Source of the DNA: Xanthobacteraceae bacterium
GTDB lineage: Bacteria > Pseudomonadota > Alphaproteobacteria > Rhizobiales > Xanthobacteraceae
Length of the DNA: 64,000 nt
Reading direction: 5' to 3'
Assembly: GCA_019635635.1 (NCBI GenBank)
Contig: JAHBZB010000002.1
Coordinates: forward strand, 186,001-250,000
Shown: piece by piece, positions 1-8,730 of the stretch
Numbering within the stretch: the first letter of the stretch is position 1
Layout: each line of letters starts with the position of its first letter
Translations under genes and position numbers: made by a program
The notes under the pieces: generated by a model
The model's input: the letters and a program-made list of their open reading frames with translations, nothing else
Told to the model about the DNA's origin: nothing
Databases searched by the model: none

Positions 1-83
1 GCCAGCGAAACGGCCTCCAATCGCGAAAGCAGCGCTTGTGCTTCTTCGATCGCGTAATCATGTATCTTTGCCGTATCGAACAT
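1..83 (-). CDS. Hypothetical protein, N-terminal part only (runs off the window)
   Basis: A minus-strand reading frame opens with ATG at 83 and stays open to the window edge, giving the N-terminal 27 residues (MFDTAKIHDYAIEEA and on). A GAGG six bases upstream of this ATG fits a ribosome binding site; an in-frame ATG four codons earlier has no well-spaced site. It lies 108 bp downstream of the MoaD-like gene in the same direction and may be the last gene of the Mo hydroxylase operon. The fragment is acidic and looks helical. It is too short to assign a family, so no function is claimed. Confidence 0.4.
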   Translation of the reverse strand, partial: MFDTAKIHDYAIEEAQALLSRLEAVSL

Positions 84-191
84 CGCCGACCTCATACTCC
101 ACCCGCGCCGGGTTCGTCACTGCGTCCGCCGAACGCACCTGTAATCGTTTCGGCAGGTGGCAGCCGCTGTTCCTCGATTAGTATAGAAGGT

Positions 192-428
192 CTACCCGCC
201 CGAAAGCTGCGGGTAGCAGTCGATCTCGTCGCCATCTTGCAGTTTATGCCCGCCTAGACGTAGCGTGCCGTTGACGGAAACGATCCATGCCTTATTTCGC
301 GCGCCGATATGGTCGAGGAATTCGTTAACGTCTGCGTCCGGCGCGAGTTGCACGTCGCACTTGCCTTCCGGGTCATCGACGATGAGACGAAGAAGGCCGT
401 GCAATCTTCCATGCACCCGAATGCTCAT
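192..428 (-). CDS. MoaD/ThiS-family sulfur carrier-like protein
   Basis: This 78-residue protein has the size and beta-grasp character of MoaD/ThiS ubiquitin-like sulfur carriers and ends in the diagnostic C-terminal Gly-Gly (LSGG). In that family the terminal glycine is adenylated and turned into a thiocarboxylate that donates sulfur during molybdopterin or thiamine synthesis. The start codon overlaps the stop of the Mo hydroxylase large subunit (ATGA), so the two are translationally coupled. No MoeB/ThiF activator or MoaE partner is visible nearby. By inference it may serve maturation of the hydroxylase cofactor, or be a carrier for another pathway. Family call is good; role is uncertain. 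Confidence 0.75.
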   Translation of the reverse strand: MSIRVHGRLHGLLRLIVDDPEGKCDVQLAPDADVNEFLDHIGARNKAWIVSVNGTLRLGGHKLQDGDEIDCYPQLSGG

Positions 429-2707
429 TTCGCCGTTTCGGAGACCTCCGTCAGCGTTCGTACGATTTTTTCCGCGGTAATCGGGAGGGTCTGCACGCGC
501 GCCGACACTGCCGATGCAATCGCATTCGCGATCGTCGCCGGCGGATGGATAACCGGCGGCTCGCCTACGCCTTTGGCGCCGTATGGCCCGACCTTGCTCG
601 GCGACTCGACGATAAACGAGCGGATGTTCGGCGCGTCCATCGCCGTCGGCATCTTATAGTCGGTAAGACCCGCATTGCGAACGATCCCGTTCTCGTAAAC
701 GATCTCTTCGCTTAATGCCTGGCCGATGCCCTGCACGACGCCGCCTTCGATCTGCCCCTCGATATAAGTCGGATTGATCGCTCGTCCTACGTCTTGCACC
801 ACAACGTAATCGTGGATTTTTACTTCGCCGGTTTCCGCATCGACCGACAGGTCCACGGCATGCGCGTGGAAACTTGGCGAGTTGATCGCGGTTATCACCA
901 TGTTCTCCGTCCGCTCCTTGTCGTGAAGCGTCGGCGGCGCGATAAAAGTGCCGTGCGCGATCAGACCGCCCTGACTCGTCTGTGCGATCGCGGCGATTTC
1001 CTTGAGCGGAAGCAATTTGTCGCCGAATTTAGCGGCGCCGCCATCGATCTCGATTTCTTCAGCCTTGGCGGAAAACTGCTTCGCTGCGATCTCCTTCATC
1101 CGCTGATGAAGTTTGCCGACTGCGTCGATACAGGCGTTACCGACGGCAAACGCGGTTCTGCTGCCTTGCGCGCCGAAATCAAAGGGTGTCGAAGCAGTGT
1201 CGCCGCTGACGATCTGGATGCTGCCGAGTTCAATGCCGAGTGCTTCGGCGAGAACCTGCGCGGCTCCCGTCAATGCTGCGGTGCCGATTTCGGCGCAGCC
1301 GGTGTTGAGAAATACCTGCCCGTCCGGCCCGACCTTCACGTAAACACCCGACGAACCCGATGTCGTCGTCCACCATGCGCAGGCAATGCCTTTACCGCGG
1401 CCGGGCTCCGGTCTCCGATCCTTCCAGCCGATCGCATCGGCCGCTTTCAGGAGGCATTCCTCAAGGCTAACGCTTTCGAGCTTTTGCCCGTTCGGCGCCA
1501 GATCGCCTTCTCGGACGATGTTGCGCAGGCGGAATTCCAGCGGGTCGATGCCGAGCGCATCGGCGATAATGTCCATTTGGGACTCGACCGCGAAATTGCC
1601 TTGCGGCCCCGCAGGCGCGCGGAACGAGCCGGTCGGCGTTTTGTTCGTGTAAACCGAGCGGCTTTCCAGACGCAGGTTCGGAATCTTGTACGGACCCGCG
1701 AGCATCAGCATCACGCTCGACGCCACGCCGACCCCCGAACCCGAAGTCGCGCCAGTATCGACCAGAATACTCGCGGCCTTCGCAAGAATCTTCCCGTCCT
1801 TGGTAACGCCGGTCGTAAGATCGATGGTCAGCGGCTGGCGGGGCAGCGCCGACGTCATTTCCTCTTCGCAAGACGAGACGAATTTTACCGGCCTGCCGGC
1901 TTTCAGCGCCGCGGCCGCGGCATAGTGCTCGACGCCGAGCCGCAACTTGCCGCCGAACCCCCCGCCGATCACGGTCACGTTTACGCGCACCTGTGACGGT
2001 GTGATCTTGAAAATCTCAGCGAGGGTTGCCTGCGCTTCGAACGGCAATTGCGTGTTCGACCAAACATGGAGCTGGCTTCCGTCCGCCCAATGCGCAATCG
2101 CGGCTCGCGGTTCCGTATAGCCAGGATGAACGACATTCGTGACAAAACGATGCGTGAATACGCGATAGGATTCCTTCAAGGCTTTATCGACATCGCCGAG
2201 AACCAGACGCGCCTGATTCGTGATGTTGCCTTGCCGCTTCACCGTCGGCACGGCTTTGTATTCCTGCCAATCCGGATGAACCAACGGCGCGTCGGCCTTC
2301 ACGGCGTCTTCGGTCGTGAAGACGGCCGCTTGCTCCCTGTATTCGACCTTGACGGCTTTCGCGGCGGCCTCGGCTTCCTCGGCCGTGCGCGCGACAACCG
2401 CTGCGACTGGCTGCCCGATAAAATTGACGCGGCCGGAAGCAAATACTTCCATATCCTTCACGAACGAGCCGTAGCGCTGCGCAGGAATATCCTTGGCTGT
2501 CACAACCTCATAAACGCCAGGCATCGCCATGGCGCGCGAAGTATCGACGGAAATAATCTCTCCGCTGGCAATCGGACTATGCACGAGCTTGCCGTGCAGC
2601 ATCCCCTGCATCGCGAAGTCGGTCCCGTAGATCGCCTTGCCGCTAACCTTGCCGCGCGCATCAAGGCGCGGAAAAGACTTGCCGATGATGCGAAACGGAG
2701 AGTTCAT
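425..2707 (-). CDS. Xanthine dehydrogenase-family molybdenum hydroxylase, large (Mo-cofactor) subunit
   Basis: This 760-residue protein belongs to the CoxL/XdhB large-subunit family, which holds the molybdopterin cofactor and hydroxylates carbon centres using water. It opens with the DARGKVSGKAIYGTDF type entry motif and has the GGGFGGK cofactor-binding loop and, near the C-terminus, PYGAKGVGEPP, where the Glu of GVGE is the expected catalytic base. The open frame extends upstream to 3055, but the ATG at 2707 overlaps the stop of the [2Fe-2S] gene, which decides the start. It forms a three-subunit enzyme with the two upstream genes. The substrate cannot be read from sequence; the CO dehydrogenase active-site loop (AYRCSFR) is not seen, so it is not a CO oxidase. 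Confidence 0.93.
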   Translation of the reverse strand: MNSPFRIIGKSFPRLDARGKVSGKAIYGTDFAMQGMLHGKLVHSPIASGEIISVDTSRAMAMPGVYEVVTAKDIPAQRYGSFVKDMEVFASGRVNFIGQPVAAVVARTAEEAEAAAKAVKVEYREQAAVFTTEDAVKADAPLVHPDWQEYKAVPTVKRQGNITNQARLVLGDVDKALKESYRVFTHRFVTNVVHPGYTEPRAAIAHWADGSQLHVWSNTQLPFEAQATLAEIFKITPSQVRVNVTVIGGGFGGKLRLGVEHYAAAAALKAGRPVKFVSSCEEEMTSALPRQPLTIDLTTGVTKDGKILAKAASILVDTGATSGSGVGVASSVMLMLAGPYKIPNLRLESRSVYTNKTPTGSFRAPAGPQGNFAVESQMDIIADALGIDPLEFRLRNIVREGDLAPNGQKLESVSLEECLLKAADAIGWKDRRPEPGRGKGIACAWWTTTSGSSGVYVKVGPDGQVFLNTGCAEIGTAALTGAAQVLAEALGIELGSIQIVSGDTASTPFDFGAQGSRTAFAVGNACIDAVGKLHQRMKEIAAKQFSAKAEEIEIDGGAAKFGDKLLPLKEIAAIAQTSQGGLIAHGTFIAPPTLHDKERTENMVITAINSPSFHAHAVDLSVDAETGEVKIHDYVVVQDVGRAINPTYIEGQIEGGVVQGIGQALSEEIVYENGIVRNAGLTDYKMPTAMDAPNIRSFIVESPSKVGPYGAKGVGEPPVIHPPATIANAIASAVSARVQTLPITAEKIVRTLTEVSETAK

Positions 2708-3192
2708 GCGCGCTCTCCCTGCTGCGAGAGTCGCTGTGAAGCAGCCATGATCGCATCGACAATCTTTTGGTAACCGGTGCAGCGGCAAAGCGTGCCCGCG
2801 ATGGCTTCGCGCACCGCTTCGCGCGTCGGGCGCGGATTCTCGTCGAGAAACGCTTTTGCCGTCATGATCATGCCGGGAATGCAGTAGCCGCACTGCACAG
2901 CGCCGAATTCGACGAAGGCTTCCTGCAAGGGGTGCAACGCCGCGCCCTCGGCGAGGCCCTCCACCGTCGTTACCTCCCGGCCCTGACATTGCGCGGCCAG
3001 CACGGCGCAAGACGCAACCGACTTGCCGTCGAGCACGACCGTACACACGCCACACTCGGCTTCAAGACAGTTGGTCTTCGTTCCCGTCAATTCGAGTTCG
3101 TCGCGCAGAACGTCGAGCAGCGAATAATGAGCAGGAACGGAAAGCCGGTGCCGGCGTCCGTTCACGGTAAGGTCAAGCTGCACTTCTGTCAT
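2704..3192 (-). CDS. [2Fe-2S]-binding small subunit of a Mo hydroxylase
   Basis: This 162-residue CoxS/XdhC-type subunit carries two [2Fe-2S] clusters that pass electrons from the Mo site to FAD. The plant-ferredoxin cluster ligands are visible as CLEAECGVC plus a later Cys around residues 42-62, and the second cluster as CGYC and CRCTGY in the C-terminal half. The length is typical for the family. Its start lies inside the end of the FAD-subunit gene (20-bp overlap) and its stop overlaps the large-subunit start, so FAD, FeS and Mo subunits are made from one message in that order. Confidence 0.95.
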   Translation of the reverse strand: MTEVQLDLTVNGRRHRLSVPAHYSLLDVLRDELELTGTKTNCLEAECGVCTVVLDGKSVASCAVLAAQCQGREVTTVEGLAEGAALHPLQEAFVEFGAVQCGYCIPGMIMTAKAFLDENPRPTREAVREAIAGTLCRCTGYQKIVDAIMAASQRLSQQGERA

Positions 3193-4060
3193 TGCCCACT
3201 TCCGAAATTCGATTCCAACTCAGTTCGACGACACGGCGCGCATAGACACCCGCGAGATGACGGCGAAAGCTTGCAGACGCTCGGACATCGTCGATGGGCG
3301 ATGCCGCCGCGGCGGCAAGCCTGCCTGTCTCCTCCAAAACGTCTTTCGAGAGCGCTTTGCCCTCCAGAAACTTCTCCACTTCCGTCAGCCGGATCGCCTT
3401 GGGACCGGCGGCACCCATCGCAAGCCGCACATCCGTCAGCTTGCCGTCGCGCGATACCGATACGACACCGGCCATCGCCACGATCGAAATCTCCATCGCG
3501 CGACGGCGGCCGCCTTTGAGAAACGCAGAAGCAAATTTCTGCGCAGGCGCAGAGAATGCGATTTCGGTCATCACTTCATCATGGGCCCGCTTCGTCTTGC
3601 GTGGACCTTCGATGAAGCTCGCGAGCGGAACGACGCGACGGCCTTCGCTCCCTGCCAGCGCAACTTCCGCATTCAGGCAAAGCAGAATCGGCACCATGTC
3701 GGCAGCCGGCGAGGCATTGCAGAGGTTGCCACCGACCGTCGCGACGTTACGCACCTGATGGCCGCCGATAACGCAAGCGCTTTCGCGCAGCGCCTCAAGT
3801 GCGCCTGCGAAACGGCCTTCCCTTTCGATCTGGCGATGCGTCACCAGTGAACCGAGGGAGAAGTTCTGCCCACTCCCTTTTATCTCGCCGAGATCGGGAA
3901 TCTGCTGAAGGTTGATAACCGCTTCTGGCCACGTCCCCGATTTGCGCGCCTGAATGACGAGATCGGTGCCGCCGGCGATGAACCGCGCGGCGTCGCCTCT
4001 GGCTTTCGCCATGGTCACGGCATCCTGCAAGGTTTGCGGCGCCAGAAATTCCAGTTTCAT
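3173..4060 (-). CDS. FAD-binding medium subunit of a Mo hydroxylase (CoxM-like)
   Basis: This 295-residue protein is the FAD subunit that completes the three-part Mo hydroxylase with the two downstream genes. FAD-binding motifs are visible as RFIAGGTDLV near residue 30 and VATVGGNLCNASPAADMVP near residue 105. An AGGAG ten bases upstream supports the ATG at 4060 (MKLEFLAP) over an open extension to 4120. It has no cysteine-rich insert, unlike the FAD domain of the fused enzyme at 11829-15206. It follows the peptidase gene after 23 bp in the same direction. Confidence 0.93.
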   Translation of the reverse strand: MKLEFLAPQTLQDAVTMAKARGDAARFIAGGTDLVIQARKSGTWPEAVINLQQIPDLGEIKGSGQNFSLGSLVTHRQIEREGRFAGALEALRESACVIGGHQVRNVATVGGNLCNASPAADMVPILLCLNAEVALAGSEGRRVVPLASFIEGPRKTKRAHDEVMTEIAFSAPAQKFASAFLKGGRRRAMEISIVAMAGVVSVSRDGKLTDVRLAMGAAGPKAIRLTEVEKFLEGKALSKDVLEETGRLAAAAASPIDDVRASASFRRHLAGVYARRVVELSWNRISEVGNDRSAA

Positions 4061-4083
4061 AAATTGCCTGCTCCTCGCTGCGT

Positions 4084-4773
4084 TCAATGCAGCGAAAACT
4101 CCGTACCTGCCGGCAGCCATTGCGGTTCGCTGCCGCGCACGAACATTCGCGCGCGGCCCTGTCCGACTACCGTTGCCTTGCCACCTTCGACCTGGATTGC
4201 CGTCTGCTCCTCTATTCCGAGCACCGGAATGAAGTTGCAGTTCAGATACTCGGCGATACGCTGGTCGCGCGTTTCACTGCCCGACGCCATCGCGGGATCC
4301 GCTTCCTGATAATGCGGATTGATCGCCCAAGGCACGAGTGCCATGCCCGTAAACTCGGTCGCGCCGACGACATTCCAGTCGTTCGTCGCGAGAATGTTTG
4401 GTGCCGCGATATTCGTGCCTGCGCTCGTCCCGATGTAAGGCATGCCGTTGCGCACTCGCTCGGCAATTCGTTGCAGCAGGCCGTGCTGGCGAAGGCGGCT
4501 GACGAGCGCGTATGTATTCCCGCCGCCGACGAAGATCGCCTTCGCCTGATCGAGCTTGCGGACCGCATCGATATCAAGCTTCAGATGATCGGTCTCGACT
4601 CCCCTACCTGCGAGCGCTTTCGCCGCGCGGCCGTAGCGCTCGTCTTCGTCGCCCAGACGCGCCGCGGTGACATAGGCTATGCGCTCGCATCCGGCGAGGA
4701 ACGAGCGGATCATCTCGCCGCAATGCTCGAGAAACGGCGTCCCCGAATTGCTGATAAGAAGCATCCGGCTCAT
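4084..4773 (-). CDS. Peptidase E-like serine peptidase (family S51)
   Basis: This 229-residue protein matches dipeptidase E, a cytoplasmic enzyme that cleaves Asp-Xaa dipeptides; cyanophycinases share the fold. The FVGGGNTY motif and the nucleophile elbow GTSAGTN (Ser117), with Asp132 and His154, reproduce the Ser/Asp/His spacing known for PepE. The ATG overlaps the stop of the ABC ATPase gene, so it belongs to the transporter operon. This suggests the imported compound contains an amide or isopeptide bond opened by this enzyme before oxidation by the Mo hydroxylase encoded next. That role is inference; the enzyme family is secure. Confidence 0.88.
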   Translation of the reverse strand: MSRMLLISNSGTPFLEHCGEMIRSFLAGCERIAYVTAARLGDEDERYGRAAKALAGRGVETDHLKLDIDAVRKLDQAKAIFVGGGNTYALVSRLRQHGLLQRIAERVRNGMPYIGTSAGTNIAAPNILATNDWNVVGATEFTGMALVPWAINPHYQEADPAMASGSETRDQRIAEYLNCNFIPVLGIEEQTAIQVEGGKATVVGQGRARMFVRGSEPQWLPAGTEFSLH

Positions 4774-5852
4774 GGCTCGAGCATTCCGTCGCGATAAATG
4801 CGCATGTCGTCGAGCCGCCAGAAGATCGTGGTTTGCTCGCCGGCCGCCGGCCGCACCGACTGCACGCCGGAAACGTCGACGCGAAGCACCTGCCCTGAAG
4901 ATGTCTTCACCAGATAGCGCGTCGCAACGCCGACGAAGACCGCACTCTGCACGCGAACCGGCAGCGGAACCGAGCCCGCCGGCGCTTCGTTACCGAATTC
5001 GATCTGCTCGGGCCGCAGCATGACTTCTACATCACCCGCTTTCAACTCGCGGTCGAGCTGCATCGAGACATTCTGGCCGTCGAGTTCGACCCGGCTCCTG
5101 CCGCCCGCATTCGATACCTTTGCCTTAAACAGATTGGCGGTGCCGACGAACTCCGCAACGAAACGCGTCGCGGGAAAGTGGTAAAGCGTATCGGGCTTGT
5201 CGATCTGGAGAATCTTTCCGTCGTGCATGACTGCAATCCGGTCCGACAATGAAAGCGCCTCTTCCTGATCGTGCGTCACGAAGACCGTGGTGATGCCGAC
5301 CGACTTCTGCAAATCCTTCAATTCGAACTGCATGTCCGAGCGGAGCTGCTTGTCGAGCGCGGCCATCGGCTCGTCGAGCAGGAGCACGTCGGGCCGCACC
5401 ACAAGCGCGCGCGCGAGCGCCACGCGCTGCTGCTGGCCGCCCGAAAGTTGCTGCGGATAGCGGTCAAGAAAGCCGGACAGCCGGAGCTGTTCGGCCGCAG
5501 CGCGTGCTCGTTGCCGGATTTCTTCAGCTGACACATTGCGCATGCGCAGGCCGAAACCGATGTTTTTTTCGACGCTCATATGCGGGAATAGCGCGTAATC
5601 CTGATAGACCATCCCGATATTGCGCTTGTTCGCCGGCACGTCGCGCACAGACACGCCACCGATGCGAATGTCGCCTTCGGCGATGTCGCTGAAGCCCGCG
5701 ATCGAGCGCAGCGTCGTAGTCTTGCCGCAACCGCTCGGGCCCAGTAGCGAAACAAATTCGCCAGGCTTTACGTCGAGCGACAGCGCACGCACCGGCACGG
5801 AATTGCCGTAGCGTACCGTGATCTTCTCGATTTCGATGCCGGCCTGCTTCAT
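4770..5852 (-). CDS. ABC transporter ATP-binding protein, spermidine/putrescine (PotA) type
   Basis: This 360-residue ATPase energises the importer encoded by the next three genes upstream. Walker A (GPSGCGKTT), the Q-loop (YQDYALFPHM), the signature LSGGQQQR and Walker B with LLLDEPMAALD are all present. A C-terminal TOBE-like domain of about 120 residues follows, as in PotA/FbpC ATPases. The gene starts 7 bp after the second permease and its stop overlaps the peptidase start. Substrate specificity lies in the binding protein, so polyamine-type is a class label, not a proven substrate. Confidence 0.93.
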   Translation of the reverse strand: MKQAGIEIEKITVRYGNSVPVRALSLDVKPGEFVSLLGPSGCGKTTTLRSIAGFSDIAEGDIRIGGVSVRDVPANKRNIGMVYQDYALFPHMSVEKNIGFGLRMRNVSAEEIRQRARAAAEQLRLSGFLDRYPQQLSGGQQQRVALARALVVRPDVLLLDEPMAALDKQLRSDMQFELKDLQKSVGITTVFVTHDQEEALSLSDRIAVMHDGKILQIDKPDTLYHFPATRFVAEFVGTANLFKAKVSNAGGRSRVELDGQNVSMQLDRELKAGDVEVMLRPEQIEFGNEAPAGSVPLPVRVQSAVFVGVATRYLVKTSSGQVLRVDVSGVQSVRPAAGEQTTIFWRLDDMRIYRDGMLEP

Positions 5853-5859
5853 TTCATTC

Positions 5860-6657
5860 TCATACGATCTTCTCGACGCCCACGACCCGGTCGGCGACGA
5901 TCACAAAGAACGCCGAACTGACGATCAGCAATGCGCTGATTGCGGAGATGGTCGGGTCGAGGCTCGATTCGATGTTAAAGTAAATCTGCACCGGCAGCGT
6001 CGCGCCGGACACGGTGAGAAACGCAGACGCCGTGAAGTTGTCGAATGACACGACGAAACAGAAAAAGATCGCCACAAACAGGCTCGGCCGCATCTGCGGA
6101 AACGTCACCAGAAAAAAGCTTTTCACGCTCGACGCACCGAGGCCGACCGCGGCCTCCTCCAGCTTGGGATTCATCCGGATCAGGCTCGAGCGAATGACTC
6201 GCAAGGCATAGGGAAAAGTCAGCACCACGTGCGGCAACAGGAGATTGAGAAACGGCTGCTTCAAGCCGATGCGGACGAAGAACACGAGAAACGAAAGGCC
6301 CAGAATGACCTGCGGCACCAGGAGCGGCGACATCAGGAACGCGTCGATCAGATCCCGCCCCGGAAACTTCTTTCGCGTAAGCGCGACCGCACTCACGACG
6401 CCGAGCGAAATCGAAATCGCCGAACTGATGACCGCCAGCACCAAACTGAACGCCGCCGCCTCCACCAGCTCGGGCTGCGCGGCGATGTTCCAGAACCAGC
6501 GCAGCGACCAGCCGTTCGGCGGAAACACGGTTTCGTTGGTCGCGTTAAATGCGGTAATCGTGGTCACGAACAAGGGAAACGTCGCAGCGAACAGCGTGAC
6601 GAAGGCGATCGCAGTCGCCGCGATGGTAAGCGGATCCCGCGTTGCGCCGGTTTTCAT
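5860..6657 (-). CDS. ABC transporter permease, PotC type
   Basis: This 265-residue inner-membrane permease has about six hydrophobic segments and the EAA-loop (EEAAVGLGASSVKSFFLVTFP) that docks on the ATPase. It pairs with the permease encoded just upstream, whose stop codon overlaps this start (ATGA). The pair is a heterodimeric channel typical of polyamine, iron or opine-type importers. The ATG at 6657 is the only well-placed start. Confidence 0.92.
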   Translation of the reverse strand: MKTGATRDPLTIAATAIAFVTLFAATFPLFVTTITAFNATNETVFPPNGWSLRWFWNIAAQPELVEAAAFSLVLAVISSAISISLGVVSAVALTRKKFPGRDLIDAFLMSPLLVPQVILGLSFLVFFVRIGLKQPFLNLLLPHVVLTFPYALRVIRSSLIRMNPKLEEAAVGLGASSVKSFFLVTFPQMRPSLFVAIFFCFVVSFDNFTASAFLTVSGATLPVQIYFNIESSLDPTISAISALLIVSSAFFVIVADRVVGVEKIV

Positions 6658-7484
6658 TGGCGCCCTCCCGCAAGGACCTGGCTTGCCTTGTTCACGCCGA
6701 CGATTGCAATAAGGCTGATAAGGAGCGTGATGACTGCCGCCGCGGCGGCGAACGAATAGTTGAATCGCGCGACCGCTTGTTCGTAAATGACGTTACCGAT
6801 CATCTTGAAAAAGCCGCCGCCGAGCAGGCCCGGTGTCAGATAAGCCGCGAAGCAGAAAACGAACGTAAGAATGACGCCGCTTAAGATGCCGGGAACGCTC
6901 AAGGGAAGCGTGATCGACAGAAGAGCGCGCAGGCGCCCGGCACCAAGACCGAGTGCCGCCTCCTCGTAGCGAAGGCTGATGGTCTGCAACACGGCGTTGA
7001 TCGGAAACACCATCAGCGGCAGGGCCGCGGCCGTCAGCCCGATTGCCACGCCGAGTTCGTTATACATCAGCTTCACGGGCGAACTGACGATACCGCTTCC
7101 GAGCAGCATACGATTGATAACGCCATTGTTTCCGAGAATAAGCATCCAGCCGTACATCTTCACGACATAGATCGAGAAAAACTGGATCGCGAGCGCGAGC
7201 GTGATCAGCGACGCAACCGTGCGCGACGAGCGACTCATGGCGATCGCGATGGGATAGCCTAGTATTAGGCAGATTACAGTGACGTAGAAGGCGATCCATA
7301 TCGACTGGAACAGGATCGTCAAATTGCGCTCGTCGCCGAGGAAGGAGCGGTAGGATTCCAGCGACAGCGCGCCGCTGGAATCCAATACGCTCATGACAAG
7401 CACCGACGTCAGCGCGATCAGGAATCCTGCGATCAGCCCCAACGCGGGCAGAAGCAACAGCAGAACACCAAGTTTCGCTTTCAT
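6654..7484 (-). CDS. ABC transporter permease, PotB type
   Basis: This 276-residue protein has an N-terminal membrane anchor, a periplasmic stretch and the MetI-like permease core with an EAA loop (YEEAALGLGAGRLRALLSITLP). It is the first permease of the importer and begins 18 bp after the binding-protein gene. It and the next permease overlap by four bases, which fits equal expression of the two halves of the channel. Confidence 0.92.
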   Translation of the reverse strand: MKAKLGVLLLLLPALGLIAGFLIALTSVLVMSVLDSSGALSLESYRSFLGDERNLTILFQSIWIAFYVTVICLILGYPIAIAMSRSSRTVASLITLALAIQFFSIYVVKMYGWMLILGNNGVINRMLLGSGIVSSPVKLMYNELGVAIGLTAAALPLMVFPINAVLQTISLRYEEAALGLGAGRLRALLSITLPLSVPGILSGVILTFVFCFAAYLTPGLLGGGFFKMIGNVIYEQAVARFNYSFAAAAAVITLLISLIAIVGVNKASQVLAGGRQ

Positions 7485-7502
7485 CGGCGCCTTGCTTGGC
7501 CC

Positions 7503-8519
7503 TTAGCGGGCCATGACCTCGCGGTCGTAACGGTCGATGATCTTGCTGAGATCGTCGCGAAGAACGCGATAATCGACAACATAGTTGTTCGACACGTCTT
7601 TCAGGATTGGCTTGATCGAAGCCGGAGGTTGCGCCTTCGAGTTCGCCGGCGCGGAACCGAGCGCCTTGGAGAGCACTTCCTGCACCTCGACCGAAAGGAC
7701 GAAATTGATGAACTCAAGCGCCTCTTTCTTCTTCGTGGTGCCGGCGACCACCGTAATCGGCGTTTCGGCGACAAATGCGGGCTTCGGAATTACAAAGCCG
7801 TACTTGCTGTCCGGTCCGAGATGCTGAACGACGTTCGGCATGATGCCCCAAGCCACCAGCGCTACCTCGCCCGCCTCAAGCAGGCGGATCGATTGCACGT
7901 TGTTCGTATAGAAGGATGCAACCGAGCCTTTGAGCTTGGCAAGGTTGGCAAAACCCGGATCGAGATTCTTCTCGTTGCCGCCGTTGATGACCGCCGCCAT
8001 CAGCGGGAAATAACCCGGGTCGAAGGTGGCGGCGGGAGCTGCAATCTTGCCCTTCAGGCGCGGGTCCCAGAGATCTTTCCATTCCTTCGGCTCGAAGGGA
8101 ACGAGATCCTTGCGATAGAAGATGCCCCGCTGGGAAACCCATGCGGTGATGGCGTGTGAGAAGACAAGCTTCTTGTCCACATCCGCCGCGTTCGGAATCT
8201 CCTTGATATCGAGCGGCTCAAGCAGCTTCGCGTCCAGCGCGCGGATGTAGTTGATCATGTTGGTCGTCCAGAGATCGACCTCGGGCTTATCCTTTTGCGC
8301 GATAAGACGCGCAATGCCCGCGTCGCCGCCGCCCTGGGCGATGACCGTCACTTCCTTGCCGGTCTTCTCCTTATATTTGGCCGCCAATTCCTGGAACGTC
8401 TTCTGCCAGACCCCACCCCAGGTCATCAGAACGAGCGGTTCCGCGCGCGCTGCACCGCTCGCAAGCATGGCAAGACCGGCGATGCCGGCCGCAATCCACT
8501 TCATCTTCCTCATCATCAT
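7503..8519 (-). CDS. Periplasmic substrate-binding protein of a PotD-like ABC importer
   Basis: This protein of about 338 residues has a signal peptide (basic MRKMK, then hydrophobic WIAAGIAGLAMLASGAARA) followed by a type-2 periplasmic binding fold of the extracellular solute-binding family 1/PotD group. Three consecutive ATGs sit at 8519, 8516 and 8513 behind a GGGAGGGG; any could be used. It is the first gene of a minus-strand operon with two permeases, an ATPase, a peptidase, a Mo hydroxylase and a MoaD-like protein. A TTGACT -35 with the TGTATGCA element sits in the promoter. The ligand is unknown. Confidence 0.9.
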   Translation of the reverse strand: MMMRKMKWIAAGIAGLAMLASGAARAEPLVLMTWGGVWQKTFQELAAKYKEKTGKEVTVIAQGGGDAGIARLIAQKDKPEVDLWTTNMINYIRALDAKLLEPLDIKEIPNAADVDKKLVFSHAITAWVSQRGIFYRKDLVPFEPKEWKDLWDPRLKGKIAAPAATFDPGYFPLMAAVINGGNEKNLDPGFANLAKLKGSVASFYTNNVQSIRLLEAGEVALVAWGIMPNVVQHLGPDSKYGFVIPKPAFVAETPITVVAGTTKKKEALEFINFVLSVEVQEVLSKALGSAPANSKAQPPASIKPILKDVSNNYVVDYRVLRDDLSKIIDRYDREVMAR

Positions 8520-8557
8520 TACCCCTCCCGAGTGCAGAAAACGCCGCCTCTGTATTA

Positions 8558-8586
8558 AATTCTGCATACATCTTTTGCCCAGTCAA
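8558..8586 (-). promoter_or_regulatory. Probable promoter of the ABC/Mo hydroxylase operon with an embedded operator-like site
   Basis: On the minus strand TTGACT (8581-8586) is followed after 17 bases by AGAATT (8558-8563), a plausible sigma-70 pair in front of the binding-protein gene. TGTATGCA (8563-8570 on the minus strand) lies between the two hexamers. The same octamer recurs at the start of the divergent GntR gene. A repressor bound here would block the polymerase. This is read by eye only. Confidence 0.4.
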
Positions 8587-8691
8587 ACAGGATTAACAAT
8601 ACTGTGGCGCGACATTTGGGCAGAGTATCTCAATAAACGCCTATATTATTCACTTCCGCAGCATTTGGAGGATAGAAGCGCTCAAGAATAT

Positions 8692-8730
8692 TGTATACTG
8701 TGATGCGAACACGGGGCTATTCTGTATGCA
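8692..8730 (+). promoter_or_regulatory. Candidate GntR operator/autoregulatory region
   Basis: TTGTATACTG (8691-8700) contains the near-palindrome TGTATACT, which could be both an extended -10 and an operator half. TGTATGCA (8723-8730) overlaps the ATG of the GntR gene and is the exact reverse complement of the octamer at 8563-8570. Regulators of this family usually bind short palindromes next to their own gene, so these are the best candidate sites. It is an inference from repetition and position. Confidence 0.35.

Noticed and set aside
794-1996. Long plus-strand open frame (400 codons) across the first Mo hydroxylase gene
   Set aside because: It is antisense to a clear family protein, Arg-rich without domains, and is a GC-rich mirror frame.
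425-3055. Longer start for the first Mo hydroxylase large subunit (876 codons)
   Set aside because: The extra part is an out-of-frame reading of the [2Fe-2S] gene; the ATG at 2707 overlaps its stop and begins a normal large subunit.
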